From contig CAWUEW020000003.1 of assembly GCA_963921255.3 (NCBI GenBank), positions 62,001 to 126,000 of the forward strand: a stretch of 64,000 nucleotides of DNA. Direction: 5' to 3'. The notes under the pieces were generated by a model. It was given only the letters and a program-made list of their open reading frames with translations, was not told the DNA's origin and did no database searches. The DNA comes from JANSYL01 sp963921255. Its GTDB lineage: Bacteria > Pseudomonadota > Alphaproteobacteria > Rhodobacterales > Rhodobacteraceae. Below, one piece after another: positions 24,787-32,687 of the stretch. A program made the translations under genes and the position numbers. Within the stretch, counting starts at the first letter, position 1. Every line of letters starts with the position of its first letter.

Positions 24787-26589
24787 TCACGACGGATGTG
24801 CGGCGTCCCGCAGGGCGTGCAGGGCGCCGTCCGCGTCCTGCGCCGCGAACAGCTCGGCGGCGTGCTGATACGCCATCTCGTAGAACAGGCGGTGCTGGTT
24901 CCAGGCGAGGAACCCGGCTCCACTCAGCCCGGGCGGGCGGATGTGCAGATCTTCGGGCGCCAGACCGGATAGCGCGTCGGCCTGCCCCACCAGCAAGCTG
25001 CGCATCACCGTCGAGATGACACCGGGCGCGCGCGGGGCGCCCTTGCCGAAGGGCAGAACGGATCGCTTGATCAGATCGGCCCGTCCCGGCAACGCCGCAT
25101 AATCGACCCGCGGGATGGTTTCGGTGGCCTTTTGCACGTTTACGACGACGTTTGGTCCGGTTTTCAACGCGTGCATGTCGGCAAAGGGCATGTTGTCGAT
25201 GCACCCCCCGTCCACGAGCATCTCCGCGCCGTCGGTGAAAAACGCTGGCAGCACCCCTGGGATCGCCGAGGACGCGCGGATCGCGTGCCACAACGGGCCG
25301 CGGCGCAGGACGGTCTTGGACATGGTCGAGAGATCGGCAGCCACGGCATAGTAGGGCAGCCACAGATCTTCGATGGGGTCGGTTCCAAAGTGCTCTTCCA
25401 ACGCCGCGTCGAGAGTCTTGTGGTCGAGGAAGGCGTATTTTGGCACCGTAACGCGCCGCATCGCGCCCGAGCGCACAAAGATCTGCTCGACCCGGGGGCC
25501 GATGTCTTCGGGCGCCACGCCCAGGGCGATGGCCCCAGCCATGGCCGAGCCAATCGAGGTGCCGCCAACGATATCCACGGGCAAGCCATGCTCTCGCATG
25601 GCCCGCCAGACGCCGACATGGGCGACCCCGAAGGCCCCGCCGCCGGACAGGACCATCCCGATCGCGCGCCCGGCGATAAAACGGCCGAGCCGGGCGATGT
25701 CCTCGCCATCGGCGCTGAGCGCCACGTGGTGGTGCATGAAGACCGGTCGGCTGTCGAGCCAGAGCCCGGTTTTGGCGGCGCGCTGCATCCGGTGCGGGTG
25801 CAACAGCACCAATCGGCGCTGCGCCTCCGGCACCATGTCGAGTGCTAAGCGTTCCAACTCGGACGGGGCCGCGAAGCGTACCGATTGCGCCACGAACACC
25901 GCCTGATCGGCCTGGCGCAAGGCCGCTTGGGACCAAGGTCCGGCATCGGGGTTGGCCACGAACAGGACGATGTCGGCGTCACGCTCCATCGCGCTGAACC
26001 AGCTTAGGGCTTCGGGGCTGATCGGGTCGGCACCGCGGCCCAATTGCGCCTCGAACGTGTCTTCCGTGATCACCCGCGTGTGCCGGTGCGGGGTGATCGC
26101 GGCGGTCAGGTGGTCCACGAACTGCCCGGGCAACGGGGCGCCTGCCGACGGCAGGATGCAGAAGGTCCGCGCCGGCGGGCGGGTGGGATCGGCGGGCACG
26201 CGTGCGCTGGTGCGGGCCAGCCGATCTGCCAACTCCGCTGCAATCGCAGCCGGCAACCCGGGTTCATCGACACACAGCGCCTCAAAATCCGACTTTGAAA
26301 TCCGGTACACCATGGCGTCTCGGGCCGCGATGACATCGGCCGTCCGCGGGCGGTCGGTCAGAAAGGCAATCTCGCCAATGACCGAGCCGGCCCCGATTTC
26401 GTCCAGCACCACGCCATCGCGTTCCACGCGAAACCGGCCGGTCTCGACAAGGTAAAGCGCATCGGCCGGGCTGCCTTGTGCGATCAGCGTCGTGCCCCGC
26501 GTGACCTGCGCGCGGTCGAGCCGCGCCAGCGCCGCGCTTTGCAGCAGGTGGAACAACCCCTGACGTTCAAAGGGCACAGAGCCCGCCAT
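24787..26589 (-). CDS. Patatin-like phospholipase with cyclic-nucleotide-binding domain
   Basis: This 600-residue protein resembles the bacterial neuropathy-target-esterase group. Residues about 10-125 form a cyclic-nucleotide-binding domain (GTTLIAQGSPADALYLVETG, EIGAGSVIGEIAFLTDRPRT). The C-terminal patatin domain has the oxyanion loop LSGGGAFGVAHVGVWRA, the nucleophile serine in GGTSIGSAMAG and the catalytic Asp in LVDGGCIDNMP. It probably hydrolyses membrane lysophospholipids or other esters under control of a nucleotide or of the effector domain. The ATG at 26589 follows AAGGA; the longer open frame to 26853 adds residues unlike the family. It converges on the flavoprotein gene, with twin palindromes between. 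Confidence 0.92.
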   Translation of the reverse strand: MAGSVPFERQGLFHLLQSAALARLDRAQVTRGTTLIAQGSPADALYLVETGRFRVERDGVVLDEIGAGSVIGEIAFLTDRPRTADVIAARDAMVYRISKSDFEALCVDEPGLPAAIAAELADRLARTSARVPADPTRPPARTFCILPSAGAPLPGQFVDHLTAAITPHRHTRVITEDTFEAQLGRGADPISPEALSWFSAMERDADIVLFVANPDAGPWSQAALRQADQAVFVAQSVRFAAPSELERLALDMVPEAQRRLVLLHPHRMQRAAKTGLWLDSRPVFMHHHVALSADGEDIARLGRFIAGRAIGMVLSGGGAFGVAHVGVWRAMREHGLPVDIVGGTSIGSAMAGAIALGVAPEDIGPRVEQIFVRSGAMRRVTVPKYAFLDHKTLDAALEEHFGTDPIEDLWLPYYAVAADLSTMSKTVLRRGPLWHAIRASSAIPGVLPAFFTDGAEMLVDGGCIDNMPFADMHALKTGPNVVVNVQKATETIPRVDYAALPGRADLIKRSVLPFGKGAPRAPGVISTVMRSLLVGQADALSGLAPEDLHIRPPGLSGAGFLAWNQHRLFYEMAYQHAAELFAAQDADGALHALRDAAHPS

Positions 26590-26668
26590 GTGATGTCCTT
26601 CCGCCGAGAGCCCCGGACCACCTCCGGGTTTTCTGCAAGATACGGAACTGATCCCAAATGGCGAGAGG

Positions 26669-27334
26669 CTATCCGGCTTTGACGGCGGTCTGCGCTTTCT
26701 GCGCTGCGAACAGAAGGTTGTTTGCAGGCATATCCAAGGTGGCCACGGGACCAAGGCCGGCGCCGCGCAGGATCTGCAGGATTTCAGCGGCGTCCTTGTA
26801 GCCAATCTCGGGGTTCTGGGCGCGCAGGCGCGTGTCAAATGCCGCGTCCCCATCGCTGGTTGTCTGCCCCTCCCGCAGGAAGGGTCCGTAGATCAGCGCC
26901 GTTCCCCCGGGGGCAAGCGCAGAAGCGATCTCGGTCAGGACCGTTTCAGCCTGCGGCGCAGAGATCAGATGCAACAGATTGACCAGCAGGATGATGTCCA
27001 TCGGTCGGTAGGTGTCTGACCATCCCGCCTGGGTCGCATCGAGCGCGACGGGGGCTTGGATATTCGGCACGCGCGCGTCCGCCTGCCACGCCGCGATAGA
27101 CGCCCGACGGTCGGGGTCTGGATCGGTGGGGTGCCACAGCAGGCCGGGCGTGGCCGCCGCGATATGCACGACGTGTTCGCCGGTGCCAGAGGCGATTTCC
27201 AGCGCACGGCCGCTTTCGGGCGCAAAGCGCAGCACGTGTTCCCGGATAACGTCTCGATTGCGCAGGGCGGCCGGGGCCGACATCATCGCATCGGGATTGG
27301 CGGCCGGCAGGGTGGGCATGGAAAAGGTCTGCAT
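26669..27334 (-). CDS. DUF938 family SAM-dependent methyltransferase-like protein
   Basis: This 221-residue class I methyltransferase-like protein begins with a segment including NPDAMMSAPAALRNRDVIRE, followed by the SAM-binding glycine motif ALEIASGTGEHVVHIAAATP. The family-typical WHPTDPDPDRRASIAAW and LALAPGGT-like stretch (EIASALAPGGTALIYGPFLR) are present. These mark DUF938, whose substrate is unknown. The gene is alone on the minus strand. A sequence matching the CtrA consensus lies about 170 bases upstream, so cell-cycle regulation is possible. Confidence 0.88.
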   Translation of the reverse strand: MQTFSMPTLPAANPDAMMSAPAALRNRDVIREHVLRFAPESGRALEIASGTGEHVVHIAAATPGLLWHPTDPDPDRRASIAAWQADARVPNIQAPVALDATQAGWSDTYRPMDIILLVNLLHLISAPQAETVLTEIASALAPGGTALIYGPFLREGQTTSDGDAAFDTRLRAQNPEIGYKDAAEILQILRGAGLGPVATLDMPANNLLFAAQKAQTAVKAG

Positions 27335-27504
27335 CGGTGTCCCGCCTATCTGTTCATTCTGGTCATCTGGTTCGCGTCCAACGACGGGGCGGGGATCCGA
27401 AGGGGCGGTGCTTCGCTAACATCGTCCAGGGGCTTGGACCTTTGGGGGGATCGTCTGCAAACCAGCGCGCGGGTACTCAGGGGCATCGGGGCCAACTCGA
27501 ATCG

Positions 27505-27519
27505 TTAACAACAGGTTAA
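27505..27519. promoter_or_regulatory. CtrA-box match TTAA-N7-TTAA
   Basis: TTAA (27505-27508), seven bases, TTAA (27516-27519) is a perfect match to the alphaproteobacterial CtrA consensus. It lies in the 227-base gap upstream of the DUF938 gene, 170 bases from its start, and after the end of the amino-acid oxidase gene. CtrA is known to control motility and gene transfer in this order. Confidence 0.45.
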
Positions 27520-27561
27520 GATAACGCTACGTCAACTTTTCGGACCGCGCTACGGGTAAGC

Positions 27562-28653
27562 TCAGGACGTGCCGCGAAACCGCGCGGGCGACAGGCCCGC
27601 GACCGTTTCCGCGTCCAGGATCGGGGCGTTGCCCGCAACGAGATCGGCGACCAACTGGCTGGCTGCCGGTGCGGTCTGGAACCCATAGCCACCTTGCCCT
27701 GCCATCCAGACAAAGGACGCGTCTGTCGGATCCGGTCCGAGCACCAGAGAACGGTCCGGCGAAAAGGTGCGCAGGCCCGCCCAGGACGCGATCATGCGGG
27801 TCACCTCCTCTGTGACGAAGGCCTGGTAGCGGTCGATCCCCTCGGCCAGGCGCATATCCTCGGGCCAGGCATCATGCGGGGCGTCGACCGGATCCTCTTC
27901 GGCCGGGGAGACGATCAAGGCGCCCGCATCCGGTTTGGCGTACCAGCTTTCACCGGCACCAAGCATCAGGGGCCAACCGCTCAGGTCACGGCCGCCCGGG
28001 GCCGGGATGCGCGCCACCGAGCGGCGCAAGGGGCGCAGTCCGATCGGGTCTATGCCCGCCAGTTTCGCAATCTCGTCGGCCCAGGCGCCCGCGGCATTGA
28101 CGAGCGTTTTTGCGATATAGCTGCCTGTCTTGGCCGCAACGCGCCATCCGGCGGCTTCTTTCGTGATCGATGTCACGGGCGCACCCGTTTCGACATGGCC
28201 GCCATTGCTGCGGATGGTGCGTGCGAAATCTTGTATAAGTTTATCGGTGTCGATGTCGGACGCGCCGGTGGCGTAGGCGACCCCGCTGATCGCCTCTGGC
28301 TTCAGGATCGGGACAATTGATTGCGCCTCGGCCACCGTCAGTTCGTCCAGTTGCATGAGGGTTCTGTCATGCTCGAACTGGGCCCGCTCGGTCGGACCGC
28401 CGAGGATCATCAAGCCCCGCGGGCTGAGGACACCACCGTTTGCATGGGCGTGGTGATCGTAGGAGGCTGCATTCAGCGCCACCGTCGTGGGCAGACCGTA
28501 GAACTGTTCGTACAGCGCGGCAGATCGGCCCGAGGCGTGGTAGGCCAACGCATCTTCGGCCTCCAGAACATGGACATGGCCATGGGCGCTGAGCCGGGCC
28601 CCAACCGAAATGCCGGCAATGCCGCCGCCGATGACAAGAAAATCGATCTGCAT
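27562..28653 (-). CDS. FAD-dependent amino-acid oxidase/dehydrogenase (D-arginine dehydrogenase-like)
   Basis: This 363-residue DAO-family flavoprotein has the dinucleotide-binding motif FLVIGGGIAGISVGARLSAH and the segment YHASGRSAALYEQFYGLP, which resembles D-arginine dehydrogenase (DauA). FAD contacts such as NAAGAWADEIAKLAGI and the C-terminal GQGGYGFQTAPAASQLVADL are clear. It should oxidise an amino acid, possibly a D-amino acid, to the oxo acid; the natural substrate is not proven. It is transcribed away from a GC-rich repeat element and follows the BMP transporter operon with a terminator between, so it is likely a separate unit. Confidence 0.88.
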   Translation of the reverse strand: MQIDFLVIGGGIAGISVGARLSAHGHVHVLEAEDALAYHASGRSAALYEQFYGLPTTVALNAASYDHHAHANGGVLSPRGLMILGGPTERAQFEHDRTLMQLDELTVAEAQSIVPILKPEAISGVAYATGASDIDTDKLIQDFARTIRSNGGHVETGAPVTSITKEAAGWRVAAKTGSYIAKTLVNAAGAWADEIAKLAGIDPIGLRPLRRSVARIPAPGGRDLSGWPLMLGAGESWYAKPDAGALIVSPAEEDPVDAPHDAWPEDMRLAEGIDRYQAFVTEEVTRMIASWAGLRTFSPDRSLVLGPDPTDASFVWMAGQGGYGFQTAPAASQLVADLVAGNAPILDAETVAGLSPARFRGTS

Positions 28654-28684
28654 GGGCTAGGGATGGCATGTGGCCCGGGCGGGG

Positions 28685-28770
28685 GCAAGGCCGCGCGCGC
28701 GGCCTTGCGGGGGCGCTGCCCCCCGCGCCTGCGGCGCCCCGCCGGGATATTTGGGAAACAGAGACGGGGG
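28685..28770. repeat. Roseobacter-type GC-rich intergenic repeat element
   Basis: The element opens with a perfect 24-bp palindrome (28685-28708), then GGGGGC-GCT-GCCCCC. A conserved block from 28733 to 28770 ends GGGATATTTGGGAAACAGAGAC. A related block is found inside xdhB at 36217-36254, which shows it belongs to a dispersed family. I recall similar sequences in intergenic regions of other roseobacters, but could not search. Confidence 0.7.
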
Positions 28771-28776
28771 AACGCG

Positions 28777-28802
28777 AAAGGCCCGCCATGGGGCGGGCCT
28801 TT
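28777..28802 (-). terminator. Terminator of the purine transporter operon
   Basis: Perfect 11-bp stem AAAGGCCCGCC (28777-28787) with GGCGGGCCTTT (28792-28802) and a four-base loop, 22 bases after the stop of the BMP binding-protein gene. It is the only strong hairpin at the end of a nine-gene unit. Confidence 0.75.
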
Positions 28803-28824
28803 GCACTGTGCAGATTGGCGTGGA

Positions 28825-29907
28825 TCAGTTCGGAATGTCGCCGGTGATCCCCTCGACATAGAAGTCCATGCCGGCCAGCGGGCCGTCTTCCGGCGTTTCG
28901 CCTTCGGCCAGCCAGAGCGTGCCGTCCTGGGCGTTGATCGGGCCGGTGAACGGGTGGTATTCGCCCGAGGCGATGCTGTCGCGCAGGGCCATGGCGCTGG
29001 CGCGGACCTCTTTGGGGATGGCGTCGGTCATTTCACCGATACCCACCATGCCGTCATTGATGCCTTCCCAGGTGTCGGCCTGTTCCCAAGTGCCTTCCAT
29101 GGCTTCCCCAACGCGGCGCACGTAGTAGTTGCTCCACTGGTCGAGGATGGCCGAGACGCGCGGCGCCGGGGCGAATTGCAACATGTCCGAGGCCTGACCA
29201 AAGCCGATGGCGCCGGCTTCGGCAAGCACGGTCATCGGTGCGGTCGAGTCGGTGTGCTGCAGAACGACGTCCGCGCCTGCATCGACAAGCGCTTGAGCGG
29301 CTTCGGCTTCGACGGCTGGGTCGAACCAGGTGTAGACCCAGACCACGCGGAACTCGACATCCGGGTTCACTTCGGCGGCGTGCAGATAGGCCGAGTTGAT
29401 GCCGCGGATCACTTCCGGGATCGGGTAAGACGCGATGTAGCCGACGATGTTCGACTCGGTCATATGGCCCGCGATGTGGCCCATGACGGCGCGGCCTTCA
29501 TAGAAGCGCGCAGAATAGGTCGAGACATTCGAATGCTCGCGCAGGTAGCCCGTGGCATGTTCGAAATACACATCCGGAAAGCGCTCGGCGACGGCGTTGG
29601 TGGCTTCCCCATAGCCGAAGGACGTGGTGAAGATCATATCGGCCCCACCCAGGATCATCTGGGTGATCACGCGCTCGGCGTCCGCGCCTTCCGGCACGCT
29701 TTCGGCAAAGACCGTCTCGACCGCATCGCCATAGGTGGCCTCGACGGCTTGCCGGCCCTGGTCGTGGGTCCAGGTCCAGCCGTAGTCGCCGACCGGGCCC
29801 ACGTAGACAAAGCCGACCTGGAACGGCTCATGGCCATCGGCCATCGCGCCCCCGGTCAGCCCAAGCGCCAGGGCGGCGCCGGTCATCAGGCTTGTGAATT
29901 TTTTCAT
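28825..29907 (-). CDS. BMP-family ABC transporter binding protein
   Basis: This 360-residue binding protein of the BMP/Med family captures nucleosides or purine-like compounds in the periplasm. A signal peptide is clear (SLMTGAALALGLTGGAMADG). The mature part shows VGFVYVGPVGDYGWTWTHDQ, typical of the family, and FTTSFGYGEATNAVAERFPD. It is the last gene of the xdhABC-transporter operon. Its ATG overlaps the stop of the K+ channel gene by four bases when that gene's frameshift is repaired. Given xdhABC in the operon, the ligand is probably a purine base such as xanthine or a related ureide. That assignment is inference. Confidence 0.92.
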   Translation of the reverse strand: MKKFTSLMTGAALALGLTGGAMADGHEPFQVGFVYVGPVGDYGWTWTHDQGRQAVEATYGDAVETVFAESVPEGADAERVITQMILGGADMIFTTSFGYGEATNAVAERFPDVYFEHATGYLREHSNVSTYSARFYEGRAVMGHIAGHMTESNIVGYIASYPIPEVIRGINSAYLHAAEVNPDVEFRVVWVYTWFDPAVEAEAAQALVDAGADVVLQHTDSTAPMTVLAEAGAIGFGQASDMLQFAPAPRVSAILDQWSNYYVRRVGEAMEGTWEQADTWEGINDGMVGIGEMTDAIPKEVRASAMALRDSIASGEYHPFTGPINAQDGTLWLAEGETPEDGPLAGMDFYVEGITGDIPN

Positions 29908-30664
29908 GTGTCATCCTCCAGGTTGGAATTGTCGTCGCCGTCAGTGTCCGAGACCGGCTTGGTCTCGTATTTGTCCGCCTCCAGCAGGGCGGTGGTGATG
30001 ATCGCCGCGGGGCCGGCCACAACGCCAAGCCCGACAAAGAGCACCAAAGTGGTGAAGAGGCGCCCCCCACGGTGATGAGCACCAGATCGCCATATCCGAC
30101 CGTGGTGAGCGAGGCGACGGCCCACCACATCGACATGGGAATTGAGGAAAATGCCTCGGGTTGGGCGGGGTGTTCGAACACGTAAATCCCCACCGCCGCC
30201 ACGTAGAGCACCATCAGCGCCAGGACCCCGAACACGATCAACTCGCCCCGAACCGACAGGAGCGCGCGATCCAGCCGGTCCAGCGCCCGCGAGGTGCGGA
30301 AGAGCTTGAGAAGCCGCACGAGGCGCAACAGCCGAAATATCCGCACGGCCGTCCAGCTTGGGTTGATCAGCGCCAGCAGCGGCAGGATCGCCAGCAGGTC
30401 CACCAGACCCCAAAAGCTGAAGATGTAGCGCAGGGGCTTGGGCGCGCAGATCACGCGGGTGGCGTATTCCGCCGTGAAGACAAGCAGGATGGCCAGCTCG
30501 AACCACTCCAGCCCATGCGCCAGACCCGGCGGCAGGTTCGGCATGGTTTCCACCGCGATAGCAAAGGCCGAGGCGATGATGATGCCATGCAAGATCAGCG
30601 CCGGCCCCCGCCCAAAGGTCGGGTGCGTGCCGTCGAGCAAGTCCAAGACGTCGCTGCGTGTCAT
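29904..30664 (-). pseudogene. Voltage-gated K+ channel-like protein with a one-base frameshift
   Basis: This is a six-helix ion channel of about 253 residues once repaired. It has an S4-like segment RIFRLLRLVRLLKLFR, the selectivity filter TTVGYGDL and, in the second frame, GRLFTTLVLFVGLGVV with a charged C-terminal tail. The frame breaks right after LVLITVGG at a run of six C (30063-30068). Seven would restore the frame and give GGRLF. The repaired stop at 29904 overlaps the next gene's ATG in the usual ATGA way, so this is the ancestral frame. It could be a real lesion or a sequencing error in a homopolymer. It is unusual inside a purine import operon. Confidence 0.85.
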
Positions 30665-30678
30665 CACGGATCAACCCT

Positions 30679-31602
30679 CTACCCACTGGCATGGAACACC
30701 TTGCCGAGCGCGGCGGGCGCATTCAAGGCAGCGCGCGTGCGGTCCGATGAGATCAGGACAAGGACCAGGATCGTGATGAGGTAGGGCGACGCATCCAGAA
30801 GCGCGACCGGCACGCCGACCTCGGCGGCCTGAAGGCGCAGCTGCAAGGCCGCGATCCCACCAAACAGATACGCCCCGATCAGGGCCCGCCACGGTTTCCA
30901 CGAGGCAAACACGACCAGTGCAAGCGCAATCCAGCCGGCCCCTGCGGTCATGCCTTCGGTCCAGGAGGGCACACGCACAAGGCTCAGATAGGCGCCGCCT
31001 AGCCCGGCGCAGGCCCCCCCGAAGGCAATGGCCATCAGCCGGATGCGGACAACCTTGTATCCAAGGGCGTGGGCGGCATCGTGGCTTTCCCCCACGGCGC
31101 GCAGGATCAGCCCCGCGCGCGTCTTGGTCAGAACGGACCACACCGCGGCGACCAGAAGAACCGACAGGTAAACGATGATGTCATGGCTGAAGAAGATCGG
31201 TCCAACCACGGGAATATCCGCCATCGTGGAAGGGAACAGGTTGCCCGTCAGCGGCGGGTTGATCCCGGCGTAGGGCTCCCCCAACAGCGCGGCGAGGCCG
31301 AGGCCGAACAGCGTCAGCGCAAGGCCCGTCGCCACCTGGTTTGACAACAGGATTTGCGTCAGCACGCCAAAGATCAGCGACAGGCCGGCGCCGCCCACCG
31401 CCCCCATGATGAACCCCAATGTGGGCGAGCCGGTATTCACGGCGACCATGAAGCCGAAAACCGCGCCGATGATCATCATGCCTTCGACGCCCAGGTTCAG
31501 GACGCCGGATTTTTCGACGACCAACTCGCCGATTGCGGCCAGGAGGATCGGGGTCGACGCGCCGATCAAGGCGGCGATCAGGGTGACGGGATCAATCAAC
31601 AT
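30679..31602 (-). CDS. ABC transporter permease (nucleoside/purine type)
   Basis: This integral membrane permease of about 307 residues is of the BPD_transp_2 family. Typical features are ALIGASTPILLAAIGELVVE near the start, then SGVLNLGVEGMMIIGAVFGF, and GINPPLTGNLFPSTMADIPV. It pairs with the other permease encoded just upstream. I chose the ATG at 31602 because it shares one base with the upstream stop (TGATG), the usual coupling pattern here; the open frame extends to 31626. It imports the ligand delivered by the BMP protein. The K+ channel gene begins 15 bases after it. Confidence 0.92.
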   Translation of the reverse strand: MLIDPVTLIAALIGASTPILLAAIGELVVEKSGVLNLGVEGMMIIGAVFGFMVAVNTGSPTLGFIMGAVGGAGLSLIFGVLTQILLSNQVATGLALTLFGLGLAALLGEPYAGINPPLTGNLFPSTMADIPVVGPIFFSHDIIVYLSVLLVAAVWSVLTKTRAGLILRAVGESHDAAHALGYKVVRIRLMAIAFGGACAGLGGAYLSLVRVPSWTEGMTAGAGWIALALVVFASWKPWRALIGAYLFGGIAALQLRLQAAEVGVPVALLDASPYLITILVLVLISSDRTRAALNAPAALGKVFHASG

Positions 31603-32687
31603 CAGGCCGCGGCCTCCCGTCCCCATTTGATGCGGTAGTTGGCCAACACGTCCAAAGCCAACAGGAAGAACAGCAACATGCCCTGGAAGGCCTGGATGGC
31701 CGGGGCGGGCACGCCCATCATGAGTTGCGCCAGTTCACCGCCGATGTAGGTCAGCGCCATCAGCAGCCCCGCAAACAGGATGCCGACCGGGTGCAGCCGC
31801 CCCAGGAACGCCACGATGATCGCGGTAAAGCCATATCCGACATTGAAGTCGATGCTGATCTGCCCGGCGGGCCCCGCCACCTCGAACAGGCCCGCCATAC
31901 CGGCAAGCGCGCCCGACACACCAAGACATAGAAAAATCAGCCGTCCGGGGTTCACCCCGGCGAAGCGTGCGGCGCGCGGGGCCTGACCGGCCAGCTTGAT
32001 CTGGTAGCCCAGGATGTGCCGGTTCAGGAGGATGTAGCCTAGGATCACCGCGATGAAGGCGGCGACGACACCCCAATGCATGCCGGTGCCTGCGATCAGC
32101 TCTGGGTTGTCGGTGCCCGGATGGCGCGACAGGTTCCGACTGCCCGGAAAGCCCGATCCTTCGGGATTGCGCAGCCAGTTGGTTGCGGCAGAAGCCAGGA
32201 TCGCCTCCGCCACGTAGACCAGCAAGAGCGATACGAGGATTTCATTGGTCCGGAACCGCGCCCGCAGCACCGCGGGGATCATCGCCCAGGCCCAACCGCC
32301 AAGCGCGCCCGCCACGATCATGCCGGGAAAAATCAGCGGGTTTTCAGAGGGGTAAAGCGCCAGTCCAAAGGCTGCGCCGCAGATCGCGCCCATGATGTAC
32401 TGGCCTTCCGCGCCGATGTTCCAGATCCCCGCCCGAAAGCCCAGTGACAGGCCAATCGCGATCAGGATCAGCGGCCCGGCCTTCAGCAGAAGCTGCGGGC
32501 GCGAATAGCTGGCAAAGGTCTCGCTGAACAGGGGATCCCAGAAGATGGTCCGGATCGCCTCAAGCGGGGCCTGCCCGAGGGCCGCGAACATAATGCCGCC
32601 CGCGACCATTGTCAGGAACACGGCCAGAACCGGGGCCCCGGCAATCCAGGCGCGGGATGGGGTGGGGCGTTTTTCAAGCCGCATCAT
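31602..32687 (-). CDS. ABC transporter permease (nucleoside/purine type)
   Basis: This 361-residue inner-membrane permease is of the same class as its downstream partner. It shows about ten hydrophobic segments, with ILIAIGLSLGFRAGIWNIGA and EGQYIMGAICGAAFGLAL as the family hallmark, and GYGFTAIIVAFLGRLHPVGI near the C-terminus. Its start overlaps the ATPase stop (ATGA), and its stop shares a base with the next start, so all transporter parts are translated as a coupled series. The substrate is probably a purine or purine-like compound because of the linked xdhABC genes. Confidence 0.93.
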   Translation of the reverse strand: MMRLEKRPTPSRAWIAGAPVLAVFLTMVAGGIMFAALGQAPLEAIRTIFWDPLFSETFASYSRPQLLLKAGPLILIAIGLSLGFRAGIWNIGAEGQYIMGAICGAAFGLALYPSENPLIFPGMIVAGALGGWAWAMIPAVLRARFRTNEILVSLLLVYVAEAILASAATNWLRNPEGSGFPGSRNLSRHPGTDNPELIAGTGMHWGVVAAFIAVILGYILLNRHILGYQIKLAGQAPRAARFAGVNPGRLIFLCLGVSGALAGMAGLFEVAGPAGQISIDFNVGYGFTAIIVAFLGRLHPVGILFAGLLMALTYIGGELAQLMMGVPAPAIQAFQGMLLFFLLALDVLANYRIKWGREAAA

